Source of the DNA: Thinopyrum elongatum
Taxonomy: Eukaryota > Streptophyta > Magnoliopsida > Poales > Poaceae
DNA: 64,000 nucleotides
Reading direction: 5' to 3'
NCBI GenBank assembly: GCA_011799875.1
Contig: CM022298.1
Coordinates: 263,121,757-263,185,756 of the forward strand
The notes below the pieces were generated by a model. The model ran no database searches. It had not been told where the DNA came from and was given only the letters and a program-made list of their open reading frames with translations. The translations under genes and the position numbers were made by a program. Positions 22,038 to 33,536 of the stretch are shown one piece after another (the stretch's first letter is position 1; every line of letters begins with the position of its first letter).

Positions 22038-24649
22038 CTAGGTTACCTCAATGGGGATATGCATATCCCCAACAATGAGAATATCATATTTCTTTTTGAT
22101 AGTAGGAAGAGGGAATTCAAAACCTCCAATAGCAATAGTTGAAAATTTTCCAATAGAATTGATACTATGAACTTGAGGTTGTTTCTTCGGAAAGTGTACC
22201 GTATGATCATTACCATTAACATGAAAAGTGACATTGCCTTTGTTGCAATCAATAACAGCCCCTGCAGTGTTCAAAAAGGGTCAATCAAGGATGATGTCCT
22301 CGGGAATATCAAGAATAACAAAGTCCGTTAAGATAGTAACGTTTGCAACCACAACAGGCACATCCTCACAAATACCGATGGGTATAGCAGTTGATTTATT
22401 AGCCATTTGCAAAGAGATTTCAGTACGTGTCAACTTATTCAAATCAAGTCTACGATATAAAGAGAAAGGCATAACACTAACACCGGCTCCCAAATCACAT
22501 AAAGCAGTTTTAACATAGTTTCTTTTAATGGAGCATGGTATAGTAGGTATTCCTGGATCTCCTAATTTCTTTGGTATTCCACCCTTAAAAGTATAATTAG
22601 CAAGCATGGTGGAAATTTCAGATTTCGGTATCTTTCTTTTATTAGTAACAATATCTTTCATATACTTAGCATAAGGAGACATTTTCAGAATATCAGTCAA
22701 ACGCATACGCAAAAAGACAGGTCTAAGCATTTCAACAAAACGCTCAAAATGCTCATCATCCTTTTTCTTGGATGGTTTAGGAGGAAAGGGCATGGGTTTC
22801 TGAACCCATGGTTCTCTTTCTTTACCATGCTTCCTAGCAGCAAAGTCTCTCTTATCATATCTTTTATTCTTAGGTTGTGGGTTATCAAGATCAACAGTAG
22901 GTTCTATCTCCACATCATTATCATTACTAGGTTGAGCATCAACATGAACATCATTATTAACATTATCACTAGGTTCATTATCATCACCAGATTGTGTCTC
23001 AACATCAGAAATAGAAATATCATTTGGATTCTCAGGTGTGTCTATAGTAGGTTCACTAGAAGCATGCAAATTCATATCATCATTCCTTTTCTTTTTGGTA
23101 CTAAGAGGACTAGGTGCATCAGTATTAATTCTCTGAGAATCATGCTCAACTCTGTTAGGATGGCCTTCAGGATACAAAGGTTCCTGAGTCATTTTACCAC
23201 CTCTAGTCATAACTCTAACAACATGATCATTGTTTTTACTATTCATCTCATTAAGCAAATCATTTTGTGCTTTAAGTACTTGTTCTACTTGAGTTTTTAC
23301 CATATAAGCATGTATACTAATAATCTTAAGATCATTAATAGTTCTACACATATAATCACCCAAGCGTTCGAGGATATAAGCATTACGTTTCAGTTGTCTA
23401 CTAACATAAGCATTGAAGTTTTCTTGTTTAACAATAAAGTTATCAAATTCATCCAAGCATTGACTAGCAGACTTATTATAAGGAATATCACCTTCATCAA
23501 ATCTATATAGAGAATTTACCTCTACTACCTGTGTCGAGGCATTAAGATCATCTATTTCTTCAATAGTTGGTAAATTCTTAACATCTTCAACTTTAATACC
23601 TTTTTCTTTCATAGATTCTTTGCCTCTTGCATATCTTCAGGACTGAGAAATAGAATACCTCTTTTCTTTGGAGTTGGCTTAGGAGGTGGTTCAGGAAGAG
23701 TCCAATCATTATCATTACTCAATATATTATTCAATAGCACTTCAGCTTGCTCAACAGTCCATTCCCTGAAAACACAACCAGCACAACTATCTAGGTGGTC
23801 CCTAGAAGCATCGGTTAGTCCATTATAAAAGATATCAAGTATTTCATTTTTCTTGAGAGGATGATCAGGCAAAGCATTAAGTAATTGGAGAAGCCTCCCC
23901 CAAGCTTGTGGGAGACTCTCTTCTTCAATTTGCACAAAGTTAAATATTTCCTGTAGAGCAGCTTGTTTCTTATGAGCAGGAAAATATTTTTCAGAGAACT
24001 AATATATCATATCCTGGGGACTACGCACACAACCAGGAGCAAGAGAATTAAACCATATCTTAGCATCACCCTTTAATGAGAAAGGAAACAACTTAAGAAT
24101 ATAGTAATAGCAAAATTTTTCCTCATGAGCAAATAGGGTGGCCATATCATTCAATTTAGTAAGATGTGCCACAACAGTTTCAGATTCATAACCATGGAAA
24201 GGATCAGATTCAACCAAAGTAATTAACTCAGGATCAACAGAGAATTCATAATCCTTATCAGTAACAAAGATAGGTGAATTGGCAAATTTAGGGTCGTATT
24301 GCATTCTAGAATTCAAAGATTTTTCTTTCTGCTTAGCTAACAATTTCTTAAGATCATCTCTATCATTGCAAGCAAAAAAGTCTCTAGCAGTTTCTTCATC
24401 CATAATATAACCCTTAGGTACCTTAGGTAATTCATATCTAGGGGGAGAATCACAATCATCATGCATAGCAGAAGTAGCATCATCAATTACTTGCGACATA
24501 TTAGAATTACTAGCAGGTGGTGGTGTCACAAGCTTACTCAAAACAGAAGGTGAATCAAGTGCAGAGCTAGACGGCAGTTCCTTACCTCCCCTCATAGTAG
24601 AGGGATAGATCTTGGTTTTGGTGTCTTCCAAATTCTTCATAGTGATCAA
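22038..24649 (-). pseudogene. gag-pro: Athila gag-protease (broken)
   Basis: Starts at ATG 24649 (minus), 58 bp downstream of the primer site's LTR boundary region. Blocks: 24649-23999 (capsid N-part with LKLFPFSLKGDAKIWF), 23935-23609 (capsid C-part, LPQAWGRLLQLLNALP), 23612-22281 (long charged linker, then protease ALCDLGAGVSVMP with FSLYRRLDL) and 22274-22038. In-frame breaks: a TAG after 23999, a frameshift near 23610 and a TGA near 22278 at a probable CGA. Gag would form particles and the protease mature them. DLGAGV is the Athila form of the aspartic protease triad, so the active site looks intact in an otherwise broken frame. Confidence 0.85.
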
Positions 24650-24693
24650 CAGATATAAATCCCAAGTGACTCAGAGGATAGAGCTATGCTCCG

Positions 24694-24707
24694 CGGCAAC
24701 GGCGCCA
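24694..24707 (-). other. Athila primer-binding site
   Basis: The minus strand reads TGGCGCCGTTGCCG just inside the 5' LTR, the primer site typical of Athila elements (Asp tRNA type). Confidence 0.8.
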
Positions 24708-24718
24708 GAAAAAGGTCT

Positions 24719-25908
24719 TGATAACCCACAAGTATAGGCGATCGCAACAGTTTTTGAGGGTAGAGTATTCAACCCAAATTTATTGATTTGACACAAGGGA
24801 TGCCAAAGAATATTCCCAAGTATTAGCAGCTGAGTTGTCAATTCAACCACACCTGAAAGACTTAATATCTGCAGCAAAGTTTTTAGTAGCAAAGTAGTAT
24901 GGAAGTAATGGTAACAGTGGCAAAAGTAACAGTAGCAGTTTCATACTAATTGTAACAGTGGCAATGGCAAAGTAATGCAGCAAAGATCATTATTTGAAAG
25001 GCTCGTAGGCAATGGATCAGTGATGGATAATTATGTCGGATGGCATTTATCATGCAACAGTTATAACCTAGGGTGACACAGAACTAGTTCCAATTCATCA
25101 CTGGAAAGAATCTCAATTATTGTTGCCTTGGGGTATGCGCATCATAACACGTAATAGGTGTCTACGACTTGCAAGGTAGGATCAAGAACACAAATATATT
25201 CATGAAAACATAATAGGTTCCGATCTGAAATCATGGCACTCGTGGGCCCTAGTGACAAGCATTAAGCATAGCAAAGTCATACCAACATCAATCTCAAAAC
25301 ATAGTGGATACTAGGGATCAAACCCTAAGAAAACTAACTCGATTACATGATAAATCTCATCCAATCCATCACCGTCCAGCAAGCCAACGATGGAATTACT
25401 CACGCACGGCGGTGAGCATCATGAAATTGGTGATGGAGGAAGGTTGGTGATGATGATGGCGACGAATCCCCCTCTTTGAAGCCCCGAACGGACTCCAGAT
25501 CAGCCCTCCCGATGAAGAACAGGAGGCGGCGGCGGCTCCGTATTGTAAAACGCGATGAATCCTTCTCTCTGATTGTTTTCTCTGTGAATAGGTACTTATA
25601 GAGTTGGAATTAGGGTCGGAGGAGGTCAAGGGGGCCCACAAGCCACCAGGAAGTGCCCCCCAGGCTTGTGGCCAATGGGTGGACCCCCTGTGGTTGATTC
25701 TTTCACCTGTATTTTTTATATATTCCAAAGATATTCTCCGTAAATTTTCAGATCAATCTGAGAACTTTTATTTCTAAACAAAAATAACACCATGGCAATT
25801 CTGCTGAAAACAGCGTCAGTCCGGGTTAGTTCGATTCAAATCATGCAAATTAGAGTCTAAAACAAGGGCAAAAGAGTTTGGAAAAGTAGATACGATGGAG
25901 ACGTATTA
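24719..25908 (-). repeat. Athila 5' LTR (1190 bp, internally deleted)
   Basis: Same ends as 10157-11554, except that the plus-strand right end is GTATTA rather than GTATCA. About 190 bp present in the other LTR (around 10545-10735) are missing at ~25102. Confidence 0.9.
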
Positions 25909-25913
25909 GTGAG

Positions 25914-26717
25914 TATAAGACTCCTATTCACTTCTAGGCTGATGCTATTAATACTGTTTGTCATGTTATCAATTGTGTTTATCTTCACAAGTTCCTTAAT
26001 AAAACTTCATATGAGCTCATCACTAGCAAGAAACCAAATGTTTCTTATTTGGATGTTTTTGGTGCACCTTGTTGCATTCGTGACATGAATCATTCTTCCA
26101 TGTTTGCACCTAAGGCACATGAAGGTTTTCTTCCTGGTTATGGCTCGAACTCACATACTTATCATGTCTATAACTCTCACCACGGGAAAGTTATGGAAAC
26201 AGTAAATGTGCGGTTTGATGAATCTAACGGCTCCCAAAAGGAGCAACTGCCAAATGTGATAGATGAACCATCGCTTTCGGATGCTATTCGGCAAATGGCC
26301 ATTGGGAGCGTCAAGCCAGTTGAAGGAAATGCACCAGAGTCTTCCGATGATGATGCTCCTATGACTCGAAGCAGAACTCGCCAAGCCATTGCCGAAGAAA
26401 ATGCCATTCCAAATACAAATGGCAACCCAAATCTAAATGCCGAGCAAAATGGCAATCCTGAAGGGAATGGCGATACAAATGCTGATGCTGATGAAAATGA
26501 TAATGATCATCAAGATGAAATTCCTCACCCTCGAGTGGCTAATCGAGTTGATCCTTCATTAATTCTCGATGAACTCGAGAATCCAGGTTATCGACCCACA
26601 ACTCGTTCACGCACTCGTTTGGCTAACTACTGTGGCAGTTTCTCCTTTGTTTCATTGGCAGAACCTACTAAGTATGAGGAAGCCATGAATGATCCAGATT
26701 GGATGAATGCTATATAA
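25914..26717 (+). pseudogene. Copia integrase C-terminal region
   Basis: Continues the integrase after the Athila insertion. The stretch from 26049 (DVFGAPCCIRD, GFLPGYGSNSHTYHVYN, GKVMETVNVRFDE) is the usual Copia integrase C-terminal segment, then a poorly conserved Asn/Asp/Pro/Glu-rich linker leads to the RT domain. A TAG near 25935 (from TGG) and a TAA at 26715-26717 break the frame; both fit single transitions. Confidence 0.85.
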
Positions 26718-27414
26718 GAGGAGTTGGTGCAATTCGAACTGAATGATGTTTGGCTATTGGTTGACGAGCCGAATCCTAAGAAGCATAATATCATCGGCAC
26801 CAAATGGATATTCCGGAACAAGCAAGATGAAAATGGCATTGTTGTGAGAAAGAAAGCATGTCTTGTCGCACAAGGGTATACACAGGTAGAAGGTATTGAT
26901 TTCGGTGAAACATATGCTCCTATTGCACACCTTGAGGCAATTCGTATTCTTCTCGCTTATGCAAATTACAATGATATCCTGCTGTATCAAATGGATGTGA
27001 AAAGTGCTTTCCTCAATGGTGAAATTGACGTGGAAGTATTTGTTAGACAGCCACCTGGTTTTGAACACCCTGAGTTTCCTAACAAAGTTTTCAGGTTGAA
27101 AAAGGCTCTATATGGGCTGAATCAAGCCCCTCGAGCATGGTATGACACCTTGAAGAAGTTTTTGCTCCACAAAGGGTTCAAGCCAGGATCCACTGATCCC
27201 ACACTTTTCACTCGTGCTGTTGATGTCGATCTATTCGTATGTCAAATTTATGTGCATGATATTATCTTCGGCTGTACTAACAATGCTTGTAGCTTAGAGT
27301 TCAGGAAAATGATGTTTGAGAAATATCAAATTTCTATGATGAGTGAACTTAAGTTCTTTCTCGGACTGCAAATATGTCAACAGGCAAATAGAATTTTCAT
27401 ATCTCAGGAGAAAT
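26718..27414 (+). pseudogene. Copia reverse transcriptase, N-terminal and palm part, active site mutated
   Basis: RVT_2-type domain: GTKWIFRNKQDENGIVVRKK, LVAQGYTQVEGIDFGETYAP, MDVKSAFLNGEIDVEVFVRQ, LKKALYGLNQAPRAWY. The catalytic motif reads Y-V-H-D (27249-27260) where active Copia enzymes have Y-V-D-D, so one of the two metal-binding aspartates is lost. The open frame reaches the CACTA insertion at 27415 and resumes at 33537. Confidence 0.92.
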
Positions 27415-27850
27415 CACTACTGCAGGATGCTGCTAACGCGACACTATGATCAGAGACCCTTTGATGAAACTGTGTGCGATGCATTAATCGCAAACGGTGA
27501 TGTAAAAAATCATCAAAAAAGATGCAAAACGTTTGCGATGGCGGGTACATCAAACACGGTTTAGATTTTACTTGCGTGTGCGATGCCGGGCATACGGTTG
27601 ATCAAGACGAACTGTTTGCGATTAAATAGAACAACAGAAATAGGCTGCCATATCAATGTGTGTGCGATATATGGCATACAGTTCGCTCTGATGAATTGTT
27701 TGCTATTAGGGAAAGCAACAGAAACGGTCAGACAGATCAAGGTGTCTGTGATATACGGCATACGATCCACTCGAATGAACTGTTTTCGATTAGGGAAGAG
27801 AAAATAAACGGTTCAACTTAACAAGATGTGTGTGATATGTGGCAAACAGG
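27415..27850. repeat. CACTA left subterminal repeat region
   Basis: Repeated short motifs (TGTGTGCGAT, GAACTGTTTGCGATTA, GGCATACGGTT variants) about 60-65 bp apart. The right counterpart is at about 32880-33536. Confidence 0.75.
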
Positions 27851-27971
27851 CCCGGAGGTTAATTTGAGAACAAGTACACAGAGGTTAATTTGACATACAT
27901 GACTTATAAGTTTCACAGAAATCATATCACTTTTTTTGGAAAACATTTAATTGCGTTGAATGTATATAGTA

Positions 27972-28196
27972 CTCCATCCTATTAGTTGAATTAACCTCGA
28001 GGTCCATGTTTTGGAAACATGGCGTAAAGTAACGGGATAGACCTTCATTCAAGCCAATCAACATGTGTTAAAAAAAATTATCAAAAAGTAACGAGATAGA
28101 CCTTCTTCAAGCCAATCAACATGTGTTCAAAAAAACAAAAAATGTCAAAAATTACAAAACAAGGACCTCGAGGTTAATTCAACTAATAGGAGGGAG
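27972..28196. mobile_element. Stowaway-type MITE inside the CACTA
   Basis: A 225-bp element with terminal inverted repeats of over 40 bp beginning CTCCATCC / CTCCCTCC and sharing TATTAGTTGAATTAACC. TA precedes the left end; the right flank is CA, a probable decayed TA. The centre holds an imperfect direct duplication. Confidence 0.8.
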
Positions 28197-28290
28197 CACT
28201 ATACACATTTAAGACAATTAAATGTTTACAGTGACCCATCCCATCAGTTAATTTAACATCGAGGCCACTTCCCATCCGGTCACCCATCTG

Positions 28291-28817
28291 ATGACTACTC
28301 AAGCCACACCATCGTCGAAAGCCAGGGCCATCGCCCGCTCCGCCGCCGCGGCCCGAAGGCAGGAGGTGGCCGTCGTGGCCGACACCCCACTGCCAGCCAC
28401 CGTGGCCATCACCTGCTCCACCACCGCGGCCCGAAGGCGGGAGGTGGTGGTCGTGGCCGCTAGCCCACCATCGATAGCAAGGATCATCACCCGCTTCGCC
28501 ACCGCCGCCCGAAGGAGGGAGGCGGAGGTGGAGGCTCGCACATGTGTTAGCAACCTTGCGCGCTACATCGAGTTCCTGCGGGAGGAGGAGGAGTGCCTTG
28601 TCGAGCATGCAAAGAGCCTTACCGCAGCTGTGCCGCAGCACACGCCAATGCAGAGGCGAGGAATCAGGAGATCTACGAGCAGTCCGGCCGCTTTGAGAGG
28701 GGTCGTCTGGAGCGGCAGAGGGCATTCGAGGTGAGCGTTGCTGAAGGTGCAGCAGCGGCAGGCACCGTATTGCAGTTGTCCAGCTCGTCGGTAGGCTCCT
28801 CCTCCTCTTCCTCTTAG
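28291..28817 (+). pseudogene. Ala/Arg-rich repeat ORF in CACTA, frameshifted
   Basis: GC-rich island in an AT-rich element. From ATG 28291 the frame encodes three 26-residue repeats of the type ARSAAAARRQEVAVV (78-bp DNA repeats whose GCCCGAAGG cores start at 28351, 28429 and 28507), then CVSNLARYIEFLREEEECLVEHAKSL, a short charged helix. The reading continues better in another frame from about 28630 (NAEARNQEIYEQSGRFERGR ... poly-Ser, stop at 28815-28817), so a frameshift is inferred. I do not recognise the family. Similar acid/base helical ORFs are often host exon fragments carried by CACTA elements. Confidence 0.5.
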
Positions 28818-29252
28818 TGAGCACGCTCGGTAGAGGAGAGGCTGCTGGAAGTAGTGCAAAGCCCCTCCGTAGTAGTAGTAGTATTTAGGGGCTATTTTGT
28901 TCAGTTCATTTGAGTAGCTATTTCAGTACGTGGTTGGCAACAATTGGGGAAAAGTTTGGTTGGTTCAGCTGTCGAGTTGAACTGTTTGTATAAATTAAGA
29001 ATTACTGCTTAATCTATGAATGAAATCTATGCTTAATTACTAAATTTTAGTTGCAAAAATTAGATAGTGCTAGTGATTTTTAGCTGCATATTTTGACAAA
29101 TCACAGTGTTACAAGGATTGACAAATGGCAATGTTACTAGATCAACAAATGCCAATCTTTCCAGTTTGACAAATGGCAATATACCCAATATGACAGATGC
29201 AAATCTTACCAAATTGTTTATACGTGGTTGCACACGGGTCATCCGAAAAAAC

Positions 29253-29560
29253 CATTTGCGTTGAAGGGAGGTACAAATCCTGCTTGCCAGATTTTCCCTT
29301 GGCTTACTGCGGAAGACCATAGCTCTCACTTTGCATACAGGTGTTCTATCTAAAACATTTGCGATGAAGAGCTGCACAAATCCTGCTCGGCACATTTTCC
29401 CTTGGCTTACTGGGGAAGCTGTCGGTTTATATATGGGTTTTCTATCTAAAATGTTTGCGATCAAGAGCTGCACAAATCCTGCTCGGCACATTTTTGCTAG
29501 GCTTCCTGGGGAAGCTGTCGGTTTTCATACAGGTGTGCTAACTAAAACATTTGCGATGAG
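29253..29560. repeat. Three ~100-bp direct repeats in CACTA
   Basis: Units share ACAAATCCTGCT (29273, 29376, 29471) and AAACATTTGCGATGA; spacings 103 and 95 bp. Confidence 0.8.
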
Positions 29561-29942
29561 TGTTTTATATATAAAAAATTTATTAAACTGCGGATTGGGC
29601 GCCATTAATGGAGAGGATGCAAGCAAGGCGAGCGGCCATGGAAGTCAAAGGGCTCGCTTCCCAGTGAGCCTGCGCGGCGTACAGCTCACACGCTTCCCGG
29701 TGAGCCTGCGCATTGGAGTACAGCTCAGACGCCTCCCATTTAGTCAAGCACCTGTCCGCATGGCACCTCCTAGCCATTAAAAGAGTGAGGCATGGCGTCA
29801 CGTGAATGGTTAACAGAACACACACGATTTAAATTATACAAAAAGTTTGAGATGTTAAAGTGGCAGCTATCTGTTTCAAAATGCCTTTGTTGGCTATTAT
29901 TCGAGTGCGCCTTCTCTCAAAATGGACACGAAAAATACCACA

Positions 29943-32245
29943 GCATGTCAGGTGGCATTCCATGATAGCATGCCAAGTTTCATGAATTTCAGACGAGTTT
30001 TGGATTTACTAGAATTTAAAAACAAAGTATCTCAATGTTTTGCCGGCAATCAACAGTGTCCTGGTGTTTGAAATTCATTCCCATTTCTTGCATGGGACCT
30101 AAGCATGCACCCAAGGACACAAATTTGATTTTTCAACCAATTTATAAGCACTGGAGCATGTCCATGTAGTTCAAATTTGAATTATGCACATAAAATGCCT
30201 AGAAAACCTAGTTAATGTATAGAAATGTCCAAACAAACCCCGAAAAATTCCAAAATTTAACACAACACTCCTGTTGTTCTATGTTGACACTAGAAAAATT
30301 TTGAAAGCAATACGAGGCAACGGATATCGTTTCGTCCCCAAAGGTGGCACGTTCCCTGCCGAAACCATCAGGCTTGTTGTGAGAAGCTCTGGTTTGTGAG
30401 AAGCTTATACGCAAACCTGCCCCAAATGGGACAAATTTTTTACCATGGCATGTTGATGCCGCTCCATGATAGCATGCCAAGTTTCATGAATTTCAGACGA
30501 GTTTTGGATTTACTAGAATTTAAAAACCAGGTATCTCAATGTTTGCGACCGAGTGACGGTGGCAGGGTGTTTGACATTCATTCCCATTTCTTGCATGGGA
30601 CCTAAGCATGCAACCAAGGACACATATTTGAATTTTCAACCAATTTATATGCATTAGAGCATGTGCCTGTAATTCAAATTTGAATTATGCACACAAATGC
30701 ATTGAAAACTCAATTAATGTATAAAAATGTGCAAACGAACCCTGAAAAATTCCAAAATCTAACACAACACTCCTGTTGTTCTATGTTGACACTAGAGAAA
30801 AAATTGAAATCAAGAAGAGGCAATGGATATCGTTTCGTCCAGAAAGGTGAAACGTTCCCTATCGTAACCATGAGGCTTGTTTCGAGAAGCTCTGGTTTGT
30901 GAGAAGCTTATACCCAAACCTGCCCCAAATGGGACAATATTTTTACCACTGCATGTTGATGCCGTTCCATGATAGCATGTCAAGTTTCATGAATTTCAGA
31001 CGAGTTTTCGATTTACTAGAATTTTAAAACCATGTATCTCAATGTTAGCGGGCGAGCGGCGGTGACAAAGGTGTTTGACATTCATTCCCATTTCTTGCTT
31101 GGGACCTAAGGTTGCAACCAAGGGCACACATTTGATTTTTCAACCCATTTATATGCACTGGAGCATGTGCATGTAGTTCAAATTTGAATTATGCACATGA
31201 ATGCATAGAAAACTAAGTTAATGTATAAAAATGTCCAAGCGAACCCCAAAAAATCCCAAAAATTGACACAACACTCCAGTTTTTCTATGTTGACACGAGA
31301 AAAAATTAGAAAGTAAGAAGAGGCAACAGATATCATTTCGTCCCCCAAGGTGGCATGTTCCCAACCGAAACCATCAGGCTTGTTGTGAGAGAAGCTCTGG
31401 TTTGCGAGAAGCTTATACCCAAACCTACCCCAAATGGGACAATATTTTTACCATGGCATGTCGATGTCGTTCCATGATATCATGTCAAGTTTCATGAATT
31501 TCAGACAAGTTTTTGATTTACTAGAATTTTAAAACCATGTATCTCAATGTTAGCGGGCGAGCGATGGTGGCAAAGGTGTTTGACATTCATTCCATTTCTT
31601 GCATGGGACCTAAGGTTGCAACCAAGGACACACATTTGATTTTTCAACCCATTTATATGCACTGGAGCATGTGCATGTAGTTCAAATTTGAATTATGCAC
31701 ATGAATGCATAGAAAACTCAGTTAATGTATAAAAATGTGCAAGTGAACCCCGAAAAATCCCAAAAATTGACACAACACTCCTGTTTTTCTATGTTGACAC
31801 GAGAAAAAATTTGAAAGTAAGAAGAGGCAACAGATATCATTTCGTCCCCCAAGGTGGCATGTTCCCTACCGAAACCATCTGGCTAGTTGTGAGGGAAGCT
31901 CTCGCTTGCGAGAAGCTTATACCCAAACCTGCACCAAATGGGACAATATTTTTACCACGGCATGTCGATGCCGTTCCATGATATCATGTCAGGTTTCATG
32001 AATTTCAGACGAGTGTTCGATTTACTAGAATTTTAAAACCATGTATCTCAATGCTAGCGGGCGAGCGATGGTGTCAAGGTGTTTGACATTCATTCTCATT
32101 TCTTGCATGTGACCTAAGCTTGCAACCAAGGACAAACATTTGATTTTGCAACCCGTTTTTATGGACTGGAGCATGTGCATGTAGTTCAATTTTGAATTAT
32201 GCACATAAATGCCTAGAAAACTCAGTTAACATATAAAAACAACAA
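29943..32245. repeat. 504-bp tandem repeat array (about 4.5 copies)
   Basis: Units start at 29943, 30448, 30951, 31456 and 31960 (spacing 505, 503, 505, 504). Each contains CATGATAGCATGCCAAGTTTCATG-like, TTCAAATTTGAATTATGCAC and ATGGGACAATATTTTTACCA-like blocks. The last copy is partial, ending near 32245. The spacing is very regular, so the copies arose by unequal exchange or amplification within the transposon. Confidence 0.92.
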
Positions 32246-32325
32246 GATCTTTGTCTGCACAATGAAGAAGACATCAGTTCACTACAAGATGGTACTAACT
32301 ATTATACCTTGCCTTTCTTATTCCT

Positions 32326-32628
32326 TTGCCCCATTTCCAATATAGAGAAGATATTTACGCACATCCTTGTTTTCAGGCCTTTCGAAAGCAGTTCATTGAT
32401 GATTACCTCTCAAACCACCTGTATGGTCAGGAGGTGAGGAAGGTATTCATACAACACCCACGGTTCAATATTGAAGTGTTCCTAAAGAGAACGAAGGATG
32501 GACGGTCAATCATCCACAGGCACTGGCCTAAAGTTGCAAAGATCTTCAACATCAATGAAGGCTCAATATTCACCTTCCGCTTCAGCAGTTTTCTAGATGA
32601 GATACATCTATCTAAGTACCGTCTATGA
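32326..32628 (+). CDS. B3-domain-like protein or last exon, CACTA cargo
   Basis: A clean 100-residue ORF with TGA at 32626-32628. The C-terminal 70 residues fit a B3 barrel half: GQEVRKVFIQHP, NIEVFLKRTKDGRSII, HWPKVAKIFNINEGSIFTF and a closing EIHLSKYRL strand; the W..v....l.eGs..tF.F pattern is the B3 core. The upstream sequence ends in TTCCAATATAG just before the frame (32345), so 32326-32345 could be intron end and this could be a final exon; no upstream exon fits in phase. It sits just 3' of the 504-bp array. Role unknown; B3 proteins bind DNA, and carriage by a transposon might be chance capture or use in regulation. Confidence 0.65.
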   Translation: MPHFQYREDIYAHPCFQAFRKQFIDDYLSNHLYGQEVRKVFIQHPRFNIEVFLKRTKDGRSIIHRHWPKVAKIFNINEGSIFTFRFSSFLDEIHLSKYRL

Positions 32629-33536
32629 TGCTAATTTCGAAAGGTTATAGATGTTGCATGTGAAACTTGGTGCTGGTGCAGTTGTGTAATGGGGTAGCTG
32701 AGTGCTGAAGCTATATTATGTTGTACTCTGATGTATTTCAATTATGAAATCCTACTTCCTTAATATGAAAATGAAATATATTGTGTGCTTAATATGAAAT
32801 GTCAATTAGACTAAAAAATGCATTATTAATAAGAGGATAATTAGCCTACTAATGGCCAATTAGCCTGCTAATTGGTTTTTTCTATTGCAAACGGTTATTG
32901 AGAAAACACCGTGGGCGATGACCTCAGGCAACGCACACAGTTTCTAGGAATAAACCGTGTTGGATTAATGAACAATCACACACGACATCCTCTTGAAAAG
33001 TGTTTGCGTTAGGCCACCTGGCGCAAACGTTTACCACATAAAAACTCTGTGTGATGGACAGCCTTTGCCACACAGTTTCTTCTACGCACCATGTGTGATG
33101 CATTCAATAACGCAAACAATAAAATTGTTAATACTGTGTGCAATGGAAACGCTATCACAAATGATTTAACGGGGAAAATTATGTGTGATGTACCTGCGAA
33201 TATAAATGTTTTCCTTGGAGCGACTGTGTGGGATGTATATATGAATGGAAACGTTTAGCGGTGACTGATTGTGTGGGATGTACTTACGACCAGAAACGAT
33301 TTTGCCTGTATAATTGTATTTTTTAGCACTACTGTACGTATACCTGTATTTGATTGCTCGCCGGTCGCACACGACCTCATTTTGCCGAGCGTGTGTGCCA
33401 GGAGGGCATATCCCCGACGGTTTCTGGGTCGTGTGGGAAGGACCCCCCTATCACAGTCACTCACTAGGCGACGGTTCCAAATGCCATCACGGAAAGGGGT
33501 TAAAAACCGTTTGTATAGGACCTCGCTGCACTAGTG
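32629..33536. other. CACTA right non-coding and subterminal repeats
   Basis: Non-coding tail after the B3-like ORF, then repeats of GTGTGNGATG type, ending at the inverted CACTAGTGCAG terminus. Confidence 0.7.

Larger units (their letters stand above)
10157..25908 (-). mobile_element. Athila-type Gypsy element, non-autonomous, split by a Helitron
   Basis: Minus-strand element flanked by the 5-bp duplication GTGAG (10152-10156 and 25909-25913). Reading on the minus strand: 5' LTR, Athila-type primer site, gag-protease, a spacer, an Athila ORF1-like gene, non-coding 3' region, AAGCTTGGGGGAGT polypurine tract, 3' LTR. Reverse transcriptase, RNase H and integrase are absent. The LTRs and long 3' region resemble the abundant Triticeae Sabrina/WHAM group, from memory only. 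Confidence 0.9.
27415..33536 (+). mobile_element. Non-autonomous CACTA transposon carrying a B3-like ORF
   Basis: Left end CACTACTGCAG, right end (inverted) CACTAGTGCAG, with the 3-bp duplication AAT on both sides (27412-27414, 33537-33539). Removing it restores Copia RT sequence. Both ends carry many short copies of GTGTGCGAT / GTGTGGGATG-like motifs, the subterminal repeats that CACTA transposases bind. No transposase coding is seen. Interior: a Stowaway MITE, an Ala/Arg-rich coding remnant, a ~100-bp triple repeat, a 504-bp tandem array and a B3-like ORF. Confidence 0.88.

Noticed and set aside
22749..23510. 253-codon plus-strand ORF rich in Ile
   Set aside because: Complement of the Athila gag-protease linker; composition reflects antisense of Asn/Asp codons.
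32240..32345. Upstream exon for the CACTA B3-like ORF (GT donor near 32293, AG acceptor at 32345)
   Set aside because: The only nearby open exon does not join in a compatible phase without a stop, so no exon was annotated.
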